From Parachlamydiales bacterium (GTDB lineage Bacteria > Chlamydiota > Chlamydiia > Chlamydiales > Rhabdochlamydiaceae), in NCBI GenBank assembly GCA_003153295.1, contig PLXY01000008.1, positions 1-64,000 of the forward strand: 64,000 bases of DNA. Direction: 5' to 3'. The notes under the pieces were generated by a model. It had not been told where the DNA came from and ran no database searches. It was given only the letters and a program-made list of their open reading frames with translations. The position numbers were made by a program, and so were the translations under genes. How positions within the stretch are numbered: position 1 is the stretch's first letter; each line of letters opens with the position of its first letter. Below, one piece after another: positions 35,480-43,506 of the stretch.

Positions 35480-36751
35480 ATGCCATCTGTGGACACTCCC
35501 TTAGATACCCTCGATCAGCAATTCTTTGAGATTGCGACAGTGAATCTAACGGCCCTTCAAAAACAATTTATTGCCTCCAAGTGGAAACAACTGCGAAATT
35601 ATGCTTGTCAAAACGCAGGCATGGGTAAATGGGGAAAGCAAATACAGAGATTAACCTCTTCCGATCTGCTATTACTCGAAAATTCTTTTCGATCTCTTGT
35701 GAAAGGGATCGAGATGGTGGGGTTTCAACTTTGGAAAGAATCTGCAAATGATCCTCATTTGGAAGCGATTTTCCGTCTGTTTTTTGATGATTTATCCAGC
35801 ATTAAAGACGTCGATTTTTCGATGGAAGAAAAACTGGCCCTTTTTTGGAAATACGATGAGTCCATCATCACACAGTTCAGAAAACGGTTCGAGCAAATCT
35901 TTAGAGATTTCTACCATCAGATGATCTGGACGCAGCACGATCCTTTAGTCACAGAAATATTGATTGGGAATTTGATCGCTCTTTACCCACTTTTTGACCC
36001 CGCACCCAATGAAGAAGTCGACTTGCTTCAACAAATCGACGGCACATGGCATTTAATCCGTTATCGCACCGATCCTATTCCTCTCGTGGAAGATAAAGTA
36101 TTAGCCTATGGATTTACGCCTGTCCATACAGGAAAAGCTCTTCCCTTGATCCTTTTTTGTGGAACACCTTATCCAGCAGCTAGAGGATTTTGGGAAGCGG
36201 TCAAAAGCGATCTCCATCCTTTCCGCTCTGTCGGAGAAAATATTTTTCTGGAAGGCAGGGACCGGATTGATGCGTGGATGGGAGACAAACCCCATGTTAA
36301 ATGCTATGGACTAAGCCTGGGGGGAGCTTTAGCTTATCATTTGGGAAAAGCCTATGAGGAAAGAGCGACCATTTATGCCTATGTTCCGCCAGGCCTTTTC
36401 TTAAGTCCTAAAGATATGAACAAAGTTCAAGGAGCTGCTTTCTACCATGTCGACGATTTTATTCCTTCGCTGGGCTACCATCCAACTGGAGAGAATTTTA
36501 AATGTTATGGGGTATTGACAGAGGCGAACCGGAATTTTCTCTTAGCCCACGCACGTCCCGTCGGATGCAATCCAACACTGGTGATTGAAATCAACCCACT
36601 CCATGAAAATCGGACTTTCTCACGTCTTTTGCTGACGATCGGCAAGTACATCTTCTCGATCCTACTTTTCATCATCACTCTACCTATTCAAATAGCTCTT
36701 GCGGCTCGAAAATTGGGACGCCGGATTATCGCTAGAATAAAATCAGTCTAA
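35480..36751 (+). CDS. Lipase-like alpha/beta-hydrolase protein with C-terminal membrane segment
   Basis: A 423-aa protein. The N-terminal half (about 1-185) is helical. The second half has the pattern of an alpha/beta hydrolase: PLILFCGTPYP strand, CYGLSLGGALAYHLG near residue 277 (G-x-S-x-G-G nucleophile elbow), and ATIYAYVPPG on the following strand. Candidate acid/His residues could be Asp in VDDFIPS and His in EINPLHEN, as in class-3 lipases. A hydrophobic segment follows (about 378-405, LLLTIGKYIFSILLFIITLP) with a basic tail. The substrate is unknown. The last 9 bp overlap the convergent small gene at 36743. Confidence 0.7.
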   Translation: MPSVDTPLDTLDQQFFEIATVNLTALQKQFIASKWKQLRNYACQNAGMGKWGKQIQRLTSSDLLLLENSFRSLVKGIEMVGFQLWKESANDPHLEAIFRLFFDDLSSIKDVDFSMEEKLALFWKYDESIITQFRKRFEQIFRDFYHQMIWTQHDPLVTEILIGNLIALYPLFDPAPNEEVDLLQQIDGTWHLIRYRTDPIPLVEDKVLAYGFTPVHTGKALPLILFCGTPYPAARGFWEAVKSDLHPFRSVGENIFLEGRDRIDAWMGDKPHVKCYGLSLGGALAYHLGKAYEERATIYAYVPPGLFLSPKDMNKVQGAAFYHVDDFIPSLGYHPTGENFKCYGVLTEANRNFLLAHARPVGCNPTLVIEINPLHENRTFSRLLLTIGKYIFSILLFIITLPIQIALAARKLGRRIIARIKSV

Positions 36752-37111
36752 CTTTGCTTTTCCTTCATTGAGCCATACATAGTATCCCATTAATAAATTT
36801 GGTGTGCCGTAAAAAATATAGGAATCGCTATCTTCTCGAAGTTCACTAGTGGTTAGCTTAGAAGAACTCCCTAGGCGATGTGCGACAATTGCTTTCACTT
36901 CATCCAATGCGTCCTCAAAACCAGGAAAAAATGCACTATATTTTTCTCTAATAATAGGGGGCAGATTTGTAGAACTAACTACTCCTCCCGTGCTAATGAA
37001 AACTTTTTCACCTTGAATGATACGTTGTACACAATCATCCATATACTCTTCCCGGCCATAATTTCTGTCTTCTAAAGTCCGGTTAACACGGGGGGTAATT
37101 TGAACAACCAT
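36743..37111 (-). CDS. Small soluble protein, function unknown
   Basis: A 122-aa protein. The ATG at 37111 has GGGAG six bases upstream; an in-frame start 24 bases earlier would run through that site. It is mixed alpha/beta with no signal peptide or hydrophobic segment; a conserved-looking piece is RNYGREEYMDDCVQRIIQG. I recognise no family. It lies downstream of fabI on the same strand but about 190 bp away, separated by a hairpin and a remnant of the fabI tail, so it looks like an accessory gene placed behind fabI. Confidence 0.65.
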   Translation of the reverse strand: MVVQITPRVNRTLEDRNYGREEYMDDCVQRIIQGEKVFISTGGVVSSTNLPPIIREKYSAFFPGFEDALDEVKAIVAHRLGSSSKLTTSELREDSDSYIFYGTPNLLMGYYVWLNEGKAKLD

Positions 37112-37197
37112 AAAATCTCCCTTAATAATAGGCAAAGTTTAACCTGCAATTTCGTTTAGATTCAACAGCAGGTAATTTTTGACAAAGGCGAAACTTG

Positions 37198-37218
37198 TGG
37201 AAGCTGCAAAGTTGGACT
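37198..37218 (-). pseudogene. Orphan remnant of the fabI C-terminal codons
   Basis: Seven codons read SPTLQLP on the minus strand. They match the codons for SPTLQLP at the end of fabI (37313-37333) at 18 of 21 bases, with all three differences synonymous. The remnant lies about 85 bp past the fabI stop. Confidence 0.7.
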
Positions 37219-37232
37219 GCACCTATGCATAA

Positions 37233-37253
37233 ATGTCCAGTTTTTCTGGACAT
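37233..37253 (-). terminator. Hairpin downstream of fabI, possible terminator
   Basis: ATGTCCAG and CTGGACAT form a perfect 8-bp stem around a TTTTT loop (AAAAA on the minus strand). It is about 50 bases past the fabI stop. The following minus-strand sequence begins TTTATG, only a weak T-tract. Confidence 0.5.
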
Positions 37254-37303
37254 ACATACATTCAATATTTATGTAATATGCTGAGAATAAGGCCCATATA
37301 AAA

Positions 37304-38206
37304 TTAAGAAGAAGGCAGTTGCAAAGTTGGACTGTCCATTGCTAGGCCCATGGCGTGCATACCGTTATCCACATAAAGGGTCGTTCCTGTCACGCCCGTG
37401 GCTGTAGCTAGGAACGCCGCGGCATATCCGACTTCTTCCGCTTCTAAATCTTTTGTGAGAGGAGCATTAGCTTTGGAATAGGCGATCATACTATCGATAA
37501 AACCGATCGCACGGGCCGCGCGGCTGCGCAACGGTCCTGCAGAGATCGTATTGACTCTGATGCCCCATTTGCGTCCGGCTTCCCAGGCAAGCATTCTTGT
37601 ATCGCTTTCTAAAGCGGCTTTAGCGGAGCTCATACCGCCGCCATAACCGGGGACAGCAAGTTCTGAGGCCATATAGGTCAGAGAAACTGTAGATCCACCT
37701 TCATTCATCAAAGAGCCAAAATGTTGGAGAAGGCTCACGAAAGAATAAGCTGAAGAGCTAACAGCGGCCAAATACCCATGGCGGGAGGTTTCTAAGAGAG
37801 GTTTTTTGACTTCAGGTCCATTGGCTAAAGAGTGGATCAGGATATCGATCTTTCCATAGTCTTTATGAACTTGGGCAGCGACTTCGGAGATGGTATAGCC
37901 GGATGCATCTTGATACCGTTTGTTTTCCCTTGTCTCAGCAGGAACGTCTTCAGGTTTATCAAAAGCAGCGTCCAGTGAGTAGACCTTCAGATACTCCATT
38001 TTTTTGCCGTTGGAGAGGAGTCTAGACTCATCGAATTTTCCCAGGTTCCAGGACTGTGTGAAGATTTTTACGATAGGGGTCCAGGTCCCAATGATGATTT
38101 CAGCTCCGGCCTCAGCAAGAGCTTTAGCAATGGCCCAGCCATAGCCTTGATCATCGCCAATTCCAGCAATAAAAGCTTTTTTACCTTTGAGATTCATGGA
38201 AACCAT
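37304..38206 (-). CDS. fabI: Enoyl-[acyl-carrier-protein] reductase, plant-type
   Basis: A 300-aa NADH-dependent reductase of the last step in type II fatty-acid elongation. The ATG at 38206 has GAGG six bases upstream and is preferred. Rossmann start [19 protein letters not shown], then [16 protein letters not shown] and the catalytic segment [22 protein letters not shown] (active Tyr and Lys). [17 protein letters not shown] and [22 protein letters not shown] are nearly the plastid enzyme sequence, the well-known plant-like form of chlamydial FabI, and the N-terminal insertion (residues about 45-95) is also of plant type. The last codons are repeated downstream at 37198-37218. Confidence 0.95.
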   Translation of the reverse strand: MVSMNLKGKKAFIAGIGDDQGYGWAIAKALAEAGAEIIIGTWTPIVKIFTQSWNLGKFDESRLLSNGKKMEYLKVYSLDAAFDKPEDVPAETRENKRYQDASGYTISEVAAQVHKDYGKIDILIHSLANGPEVKKPLLETSRHGYLAAVSSSAYSFVSLLQHFGSLMNEGGSTVSLTYMASELAVPGYGGGMSSAKAALESDTRMLAWEAGRKWGIRVNTISAGPLRSRAARAIGFIDSMIAYSKANAPLTKDLEAEEVGYAAAFLATATGVTGTTLYVDNGMHAMGLAMDSPTLQLPSS

Positions 38207-38250
38207 AATCGACCTCACTAAATAATTTAGAGGTCAGACTATATCAGGCC

Positions 38251-38409
38251 TTAAGACGATTTTCTATATTTTTTCATCATGAGACGCTTCCAGCCTTCTG
38301 CAGTCAGCAGACGTGGCTGAGAGGATTTAGGTGATTTGGGGGCTTCACGTTCTGGAGTTTGGCCTCGCGATGCAACTTTTCTTAGCTTGCCTAATGCTTT
38401 CTTGAACAT
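38251..38409 (-). CDS. 52-residue basic protein
   Basis: A short open frame starting MFKKALGKLRKVASRG, ending GWKRLMMKKYRKSS, with a strong purine-rich site (AGAGGTGG) about five bases before its ATG at 38409. It is very basic (about 16 Lys/Arg of 52), with a Pro/Ser middle and the compact motif QPRLLTAEGWKR. No family is recognised; a nucleic-acid- or ribosome-binding role is only suggested by charge. It lies 45 bp upstream of fabI in the same direction, so the two may share a transcript. Confidence 0.65.
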   Translation of the reverse strand: MFKKALGKLRKVASRGQTPEREAPKSPKSSQPRLLTAEGWKRLMMKKYRKSS

Positions 38410-38523
38410 GCATCCCACCTCTAGGCTTAGTATAGAGCGATTTGGGGGGTAAAGTCAAGAAATTTTTTTAGTCGCATTCGTGTAAAAATTACGGTACGAT
38501 CAAGTTATCAAAAGGAAGAGTCT

Positions 38524-38937
38524 ATGACCCAGATTGAGATTTTCTATGAAGGCCATCTGAGAACACGCTCGGTCCATTCGGAGAACAAGCAGGAGATCAT
38601 CACGGATGCTCCTAAGGACAACCGAGGAAAAGGGGAGATGTTTTCTCCAACGGATCTTTTGGCGACTTCTTTAGGTTCTTGTGTATTAACACTCATGGGA
38701 ATCGCTGCCGACCGCTTGAAAGTCAATCTCGAGGGACTCAGGCTCACTGTTGAGAAAGAGATGGCCCAGATGCCGTCCCGCCGGATCGGCCGGTTAATCC
38801 TGCATATCTATTGCTCTCAAACCTTTGATAACGACACGACTCAGAAACTTGAAACGGCAGGAAGCCACTGTCCTGTCCACCAAAGCCTTCATCCTGACAC
38901 TAAACAAGAATTCTTTTTCCATTGGGGAGAGGCGTGA
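38524..38937 (+). CDS. OsmC/Ohr-family peroxiredoxin-like protein
   Basis: A 137-aa protein with AGGAAG before the ATG. OsmC-fold hallmarks are FSPTDLLATSLGSCVLTLMGIAAD (first Cys in LGSC, about residue 56) and SHCPVHQSL (second Cys, about residue 119). The Cys pair reduces organic hydroperoxides in Ohr/OsmC enzymes. The PxDLxxxxLGSCxxT pattern and the late HCPV are closer to the YhfA-like OsmC subgroup than to Ohr. The holA gene starts at a GTG overlapping its stop (GTGA), so the two genes are coupled. Confidence 0.9.
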   Translation: MTQIEIFYEGHLRTRSVHSENKQEIITDAPKDNRGKGEMFSPTDLLATSLGSCVLTLMGIAADRLKVNLEGLRLTVEKEMAQMPSRRIGRLILHIYCSQTFDNDTTQKLETAGSHCPVHQSLHPDTKQEFFFHWGEA

Positions 38938-39944
38938 AATTTTCTTCTATTACAGCTTTCGATAAGCACTTGAAAGAGGCTTTTCCTGATCATTTGGCGC
39001 CGATTTTTCTTCTTGTCACTCCCTGCGACTATGAACGGCGCAAAAACATGGATAAAATTACTTCTCTACTCCAGAAAAAAGATCCTACCCTCCGCATCGT
39101 ACGTCTCTCCGGTCTGGAAGATCCTCTTGAACAAGTCAAAGGCGAACTTTTGACTCCCAGTCTTTGGGGTGGACTTACCCTCGTGATCTATGAAGCGGCA
39201 GATAAAGTCAAAAACAACGCCCTCCTTGGAGATCTTTTTGCTCATTTTCCTCCCGGGGTCCATCTGGTTTTAGGAGCCAGCGGTTTTAAAGCTGTCTCTG
39301 AGCTCTATCAAAAGGGAAAAAAAGAGATCATTGTCCTCGATATGGGAGATGAAAAACCCTGGGATAAAGAGAGAAGGCTGCAAGACTGGCTCTTAACGGA
39401 GGCCCGCGAGCATCAAAAAACACTTAACTCCGATGTCGTCCATTATCTGATGCAGCATTTAGGACCTGATCTTGCAACGCTGGATCAAGAGCTGTCCAAG
39501 CTTCTCTGCTATGTGGGAGACAAACCCCGTATCGAGCTCGAAGACGCCAAAGCGATCTGCGGGACAAGAGATCTCTTCACCGGATGGCAGCTCGCTGAAA
39601 AAATTGTCTGGGACCGCGCGACATCTCTAGGAGAAAAACTCTCTGACTTAAGTTTTCTATTTCCCTTCATCGGACAACTTAGATACCACTTACAGCTGGG
39701 ATACCGACTCGCGGAGCTCATCGAAAATAAAGCCTCTTCCGGAGATATCAAACATCATTTTCCCACGCTCCGCCCTCAGCAGCTAGAGAAATTTACCTTG
39801 CAGGCAAAAGTCCGCCGACCTTTTTTCTTCCACCGCGGACTCCAAATGCTCTACAACTTAGAATTTGCCTCCAAGAGCTCTCCTTTGGACATTGCTGTTT
39901 TATTCGATCTATTCCAAGCTAAACTCTATGAACCTAAGTCCTAG
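38934..39944 (+). CDS. holA: DNA polymerase III delta subunit
   Basis: A 336-aa protein matching HolA, the clamp-loader delta subunit that opens the sliding clamp. Recognisable are the N-terminal strand PIFLLVTPCDYERRKNMDKI, the helical collar and the characteristic DVVHYLMQHLGPDLATLDQELSKLLCYVGDKP followed by DAKAICGTRDLFTGWQLAEKI (quoted in parts: LGPDLATLDQELSKL). I take GTG 38934 as start, because it overlaps the OsmC stop by 4 bp and is preceded by GGGGAGAGG. Its last codons plus the following bases (39937-39950) are repeated in inverted orientation at 42118-42131. Confidence 0.9.
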   Translation: MKFSSITAFDKHLKEAFPDHLAPIFLLVTPCDYERRKNMDKITSLLQKKDPTLRIVRLSGLEDPLEQVKGELLTPSLWGGLTLVIYEAADKVKNNALLGDLFAHFPPGVHLVLGASGFKAVSELYQKGKKEIIVLDMGDEKPWDKERRLQDWLLTEAREHQKTLNSDVVHYLMQHLGPDLATLDQELSKLLCYVGDKPRIELEDAKAICGTRDLFTGWQLAEKIVWDRATSLGEKLSDLSFLFPFIGQLRYHLQLGYRLAELIENKASSGDIKHHFPTLRPQQLEKFTLQAKVRRPFFFHRGLQMLYNLEFASKSSPLDIAVLFDLFQAKLYEPKS

Positions 39945-39950
39945 GTTCAA
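39937..39950 (+). repeat. Left terminal inverted repeat of the IS-flanked island
   Basis: AGTCCTAGGTTCAA, containing the holA stop codon. The exact inverted copy is at 42118-42131. Confidence 0.65.
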
Positions 39951-40115
39951 TTTGAGATAGTCTTAAACATGTAATGCTCACACACGAAGATTGTAATGGC
40001 ATATGAAATACATGATCATCCCAATATGATTCAGAAGCTTTTTGGAAAGCGATAGAGTTTTCTCACAACCCTTGCGCATAGCTGTCTGAGCGTGCAGTTA
40101 AATCTTTAACTTTAT
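39951..40115 (-). mobile_element. Left remnant: 3-prime end of an IS1-like transposase
   Basis: On the minus strand this region encodes the end of an IS1-family-like transposase: TLRQLCARVVRKL, then after a one-base frameshift LSLSKKLLNHIGMIMYFICHYNLRV. The same sequence, inverted and with changes, lies at 41785-42007. Only the last about 50 codons are left, with frameshift, so it cannot encode a working enzyme. Confidence 0.7.
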
Positions 40116-40135
40116 GACTACCAAATTCGTGTTAA

Positions 40136-41590
40136 TTAAGTTGTTGAAGGGTTCTCGTCCTTAGCATTCTTAAACATCTTGAGTAGATTATTAAGTCTTT
40201 CTGCTGTTTTACATGCTGCATCGTAATCTTTTGTTAATTTATCAATAATGACATCTACTTTGCCATCATTTTCTTTATATAATTTTTCAATTGATACAAA
40301 ATACTCATCCAACATTTTCAGCTGAACACTATCTAATTTTTTTATCTTTTCCTTATGAGAATTGTAGAGCGATTTAATAGCCTCCGTTGCACCTTTTGTG
40401 CCAATTGTTACAATAATTCCAGGAATAGTAATTGGAAAAGTTGCAGCCGCCCCAAGAATACCAACAGCTGCAAGAAGAGCGAATAACTCACCATAATGGG
40501 AAAAAGATTTTGTATCTCTTTCGACTTTATTCATCTGTTTGGCATCTATCATCGATAAAAAAAGAGTCTGTTCAAGGTCTTTAAGTATTTCCACATCTAC
40601 ATCTTGCAATTGTTCTTCTGAAGCCTTTGAGATGTCTCTTCGTTGATTAATCTTGTTGCATAAGCTATTTAACTTTTCCATCATGTCAGTTGTAGCTACA
40701 TTATTTTTAAAATGAGTAGCAAAAAAACAAGCAGAGAAAAGAGGAATATATTGCATTGAGAAAAACCCATTCCCTAGCTTCAAAAATTTATTCACAGACT
40801 CAAAATCTTTATTTGCAGATGCTTGCACAAGTTTAATAAATGGCTCAACCTCGTGGGAAAAACTGATGAGCGATTTCACGCTCTGATCTGGATTTGTGGC
40901 AGCTTCTTTTAGCTTATTATATATAGCAAGAATGCTCTGAAGAAACCCATCTATTTGTGTTTCTCGATTCGATAGTGAGATAAAAACTCGGATGCATTTT
41001 TCTGTTATTTCCTCGTGATTTTGTACATCATCTGTTGTATAATTTTTTTCATAGTTTGCCCTCAAATTTTCCAATCCTTCGATTGCTTCTTTGAAAAGAG
41101 GGATGATATCTTTGATATTTTGATCGTTTTTACTCGCTTGAAAGAAAGAAACAACAAAATTACTAAAAGCATCTAAATTTGATATTCGATTTTCTTCCCA
41201 CGACCAGACATTCTGCAACACCCCTGAAACGCCACTTGTAAAGATATCTGAAATGCTACTTGTCAAGTCTGAAGATCGAGTTGTAACCATTCCTTCTGGA
41301 GAAAAATTTAATTTTTCTTCTTTTTTATCTCCTTTTATCACAGCAATTTGTCTTAAATTTCCTTCAATTAATGTTTTTGCTTTTACAAGGCTGCCAGCAT
41401 CGCCAAAACCTTGAATTTGGACCGACAGTCCTTTTAAATATTTTTCAAATTTCGTGGGAAGCTCTGTTTTGCTTTTTTTATCTGCTGGTGAGGAGCTAAG
41501 CGTATCCGCTTTTCTCTTTTTATCACTTGTTAAAGGTGTTGTAGGTGGTAAGGGTGTTCTAGGTGGTGAATTATTTACAGAACTTGCCAT
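40136..41590 (-). CDS. Unknown protein with bipartite NLS-like motif and hydrophobic segment
   Basis: A 484-aa protein with AGGAGG five bases before its ATG. Residues 1-45 are Ser/Pro/Thr-rich and carry KKRK (24-27), ten residues, then KKSK (38-41), a textbook bipartite nuclear localisation pattern. The body is helical. Residues about 368-396 form one long hydrophobic stretch (ELFALLAAVGILGAAATFP), followed by coiled coil. There is no signal peptide. It is AT-rich compared with holA and the methylase gene. It sits alone between inverted IS1-like remnants, so it is probably horizontally acquired or moved by the IS. A host-directed effector is inference; the hydrophobic segment could argue for a membrane rather than nuclear location. 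Confidence 0.75.
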   Translation of the reverse strand: MASSVNNSPPRTPLPPTTPLTSDKKRKADTLSSSPADKKSKTELPTKFEKYLKGLSVQIQGFGDAGSLVKAKTLIEGNLRQIAVIKGDKKEEKLNFSPEGMVTTRSSDLTSSISDIFTSGVSGVLQNVWSWEENRISNLDAFSNFVVSFFQASKNDQNIKDIIPLFKEAIEGLENLRANYEKNYTTDDVQNHEEITEKCIRVFISLSNRETQIDGFLQSILAIYNKLKEAATNPDQSVKSLISFSHEVEPFIKLVQASANKDFESVNKFLKLGNGFFSMQYIPLFSACFFATHFKNNVATTDMMEKLNSLCNKINQRRDISKASEEQLQDVDVEILKDLEQTLFLSMIDAKQMNKVERDTKSFSHYGELFALLAAVGILGAAATFPITIPGIIVTIGTKGATEAIKSLYNSHKEKIKKLDSVQLKMLDEYFVSIEKLYKENDGKVDVIIDKLTKDYDAACKTAERLNNLLKMFKNAKDENPSTT

Positions 41591-41784
41591 AAATGCCTCC
41601 TTCGTTAAAAATTTCGTATTAATGATAATTTTTTTTTAAAATTTTGTAAAGTTATTTCTAAGAAATTATAGGTGTCCTGTAGAAGAGAAGACGATAATCC
41701 TAGGTATGTAATGCTGGGCCTGTAAAAAATCTTCGAATACTTCCACAATCAAGACCACCTTTAACATAGAGGTTATTATAGAAT
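41591..41784. other. AT-rich DNA between cargo gene and right IS remnant
   Basis: About 190 bp holding the promoter region of the cargo gene. No open frame with a ribosome binding site, and no hairpin of note. It may contain decayed transposase DNA that I cannot align. Confidence 0.4.
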
Positions 41785-42007
41785 CCAAATGCCCTTCCTG
41801 CAGCATCAACCTGTGTGCAAACAATTGGATAAGACATACTATGCTAAAAGATTTAACTGCACGATGAGACAACAATGTGCAAGGCTTGTGAGAAAAATTC
41901 TATCGCTCTCCAAAAAGCGTCTAAATTATATCGGGATGATCATGTATTTCATATGCCATTACAATCTTCGTGTGCGAGCATTACATGTTTAGACTATATC
42001 AAATTGA
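41785..42007 (+). mobile_element. Right remnant: 3-prime end of an IS1-like transposase
   Basis: On the plus strand it encodes about 65 residues of transposase end: HQPVCKQLDKTYYAKRFNC, TMRQQCARLVRKILSLSKK, NYIGMIMYFICHYN. The pattern (K-T-x-Y-x-x-R-F-N-C-T-x-R-Q, ARLVRK-x-LS-x-SKK, HIG...HYN) is that of IS1-family transposase C-termini. It is the inverted, less damaged counterpart of 39951-40115. Confidence 0.72.
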
Positions 42008-42117
42008 TCAAACTTCGTGATCTTGATCGCTTTTTTTGTCGAAAATAATGCCTTCGACTATGATCTTCGAAAAAAATCGAGCAAGCTCTTCAAAAAGCTC
42101 TGCTGATTTTAACCAGG

Positions 42118-42131
42118 TTGAACCTAGGACT
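42118..42131 (-). repeat. Right terminal inverted repeat of the IS-flanked island
   Basis: TTGAACCTAGGACT, the exact inverted copy of 39937-39950. It lies just before the start codon of the methylase gene and includes AGGA, eight bases before the ATG. Confidence 0.65.
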
Positions 42132-42137
42132 CAAGTT

Positions 42138-42788
42138 ATGAAAAAACTCTATCTTCTTCCTAATACTCTCCATGAGGAGTCGAGCTGGAGCTACACTCCT
42201 CCGCACCTCGATGCCCTCATCGCTGAAAGCGAAAAAGGGGGATACCAATATCTCAAGCGGTTCCACATCCCTAAAGTCCCTGTCTATCTTCTCAATGAAC
42301 ACACAGAAAAGCCTGCAGAGCTTCTTAAAATCACCGAAGAGAATGTCGGCCTGATCAGCGATGCAGGCTTGCCCTGTCTTGCAGATCCGGGCTCTCCTTT
42401 AGTTGCAGCAGCTAGAAAAAGAGGAATAGAAGTAGAAGCGATCCCAGGACCTAATTCTTTAATGATGGCGCTACAGCTTTCAGGATTTTCCGGGCAGTCG
42501 TTTGCATTTCATGGCTATTTTCCCCGAGAAGAGAAAGATCTAGTCGGAAAAATGCGCACTCTTCCCAAAGGAATGGCCCATCTCTTCATTGAAACGCCTT
42601 ACCGAACAGAAAAACTCTTCAAGCTTCTTCTTTCGATTTTACAACCGCAAGATCAGCTTTGTGTTGCCTTGGAGTTAATGGGACCTCACTCTTTTGTCGA
42701 GACACGATCGATCCAAGAATGGAAAACCCGCTCGCTTCCTTCAGGGAAGCCGCGAGCTGTTTTTATCATTCAAAAAGCTACTCTTTAA
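42138..42788 (+). CDS. RsmI-like SAM-dependent methyltransferase (tetrapyrrole-methylase fold)
   Basis: A 216-aa protein. The ATG at 42138 (MKKLYLLPNTLHE) is preferred; an upstream in-frame TTG would read through the IS remnant and add 34 unrelated residues. The core NVGLISDAGLPCLADPGSP near residue 75 and IEVEAIPGPNSLMMALQLSGF near residue 107 are the SAM-binding motifs of the RsmI/TP-methylase family, whose best-known member 2-prime-O-methylates C1402 of 16S rRNA. The N-terminal VGTPIGN motif of true RsmI is absent (YLLPNTLHE instead), so it is a divergent relative and substrate assignment is uncertain. Confidence 0.85.
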   Translation: MKKLYLLPNTLHEESSWSYTPPHLDALIAESEKGGYQYLKRFHIPKVPVYLLNEHTEKPAELLKITEENVGLISDAGLPCLADPGSPLVAAARKRGIEVEAIPGPNSLMMALQLSGFSGQSFAFHGYFPREEKDLVGKMRTLPKGMAHLFIETPYRTEKLFKLLLSILQPQDQLCVALELMGPHSFVETRSIQEWKTRSLPSGKPRAVFIIQKATL

Positions 42789-43506
42789 CAAAAAAACGAT
42801 TGTAAAGCACAGCCATTGCAATCACAGGTGCCAAAGCAGCAAACGTAAAAGCATAGACTTTGCTCACTGACGTTGATTTAGGTTTGGGACAGTAAGTCAC
42901 TTCTTTTTTGTGGGAAGGCTTTATCAATGTGCTGACAATTTTTTCACATTCTTGGATTTTGAGATGGATTTCATCCATAGCGGGTTGATCTTCGAGTGAA
43001 GTCCAAGCGAGTAAATCATGATAGTTTGATAATAAGGTTGCATAGATGATTCTTTTTTCTTCGAGGTCTAAACTGTCCCAAGAAGCCCTGTTTTCGTAGA
43101 GTTTATCGGTTTCTTTCCTTGCCTCTTCTTTGAGGATGATTCCTTCAGCGGCATTCTGTGGATGAGTAAAAGCCAAGGCTAACATGCAAAATGAAGGTAT
43201 TAGCGATTTTACCCCTTTCCATTCTTCTTCGATTCCTCCCAGCTTCATTTGAATTTCAAGAAAAATGGCTCGAGCATTAATGTTTTGTCCTTCGTTTACC
43301 TTGGTAAGTCCTTGCCTAAATTTTTGTGCCAACTCGGGAAATGCTTTTTGAAAAGGTATCTGTCTTCCTGCTAGCGGAGAAGGAGGAGCAACAACTTCTC
43401 TGACAAAATGAAGCTTGAATGCCTCTCCCAGCTTTGTTCTAGATCCTCTTGTTGTATTTGGAATTTTCCCTGAAAAATCAGACCCTGTAGCATATATTGT
43501 GGCCAT
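42778..43506 (-). CDS. Tail-anchored helical protein, family member 1
   Basis: A 242-aa protein with AGGAG five bases before its ATG. Disordered N-terminus, helical middle (about 70-190) and one C-terminal transmembrane segment (about 213-235, VYAFTFAALAPVIAMAVLYN) with a short basic end FFVKE. The middle shares with the gene at 43879 the patterns A-R-x-(I/L)-(F/Y)-L-E-I, ADK/DKLYENRASWDSL and Y-A-T-L-L-S-N-Y, so the two are paralogues. No signal peptide, so the tail would insert after translation or secretion. The 3-prime end overlaps the convergent methylase gene by 11 bp. A role in the inclusion membrane is inferred. Confidence 0.75.
   Translation of the reverse strand: MATIYATGSDFSGKIPNTTRGSRTKLGEAFKLHFVREVVAPPSPLAGRQIPFQKAFPELAQKFRQGLTKVNEGQNINARAIFLEIQMKLGGIEEEWKGVKSLIPSFCMLALAFTHPQNAAEGIILKEEARKETDKLYENRASWDSLDLEEKRIIYATLLSNYHDLLAWTSLEDQPAMDEIHLKIQECEKIVSTLIKPSHKKEVTYCPKPKSTSVSKVYAFTFAALAPVIAMAVLYNRFFVKE

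Noticed and set aside
42036-42137. Extended N-terminus for the RsmI-like methylase from a TTG
   Set aside because: It would translate the IS end and terminal repeat; the SAM-methylase fold starts at the ATG at 42138.
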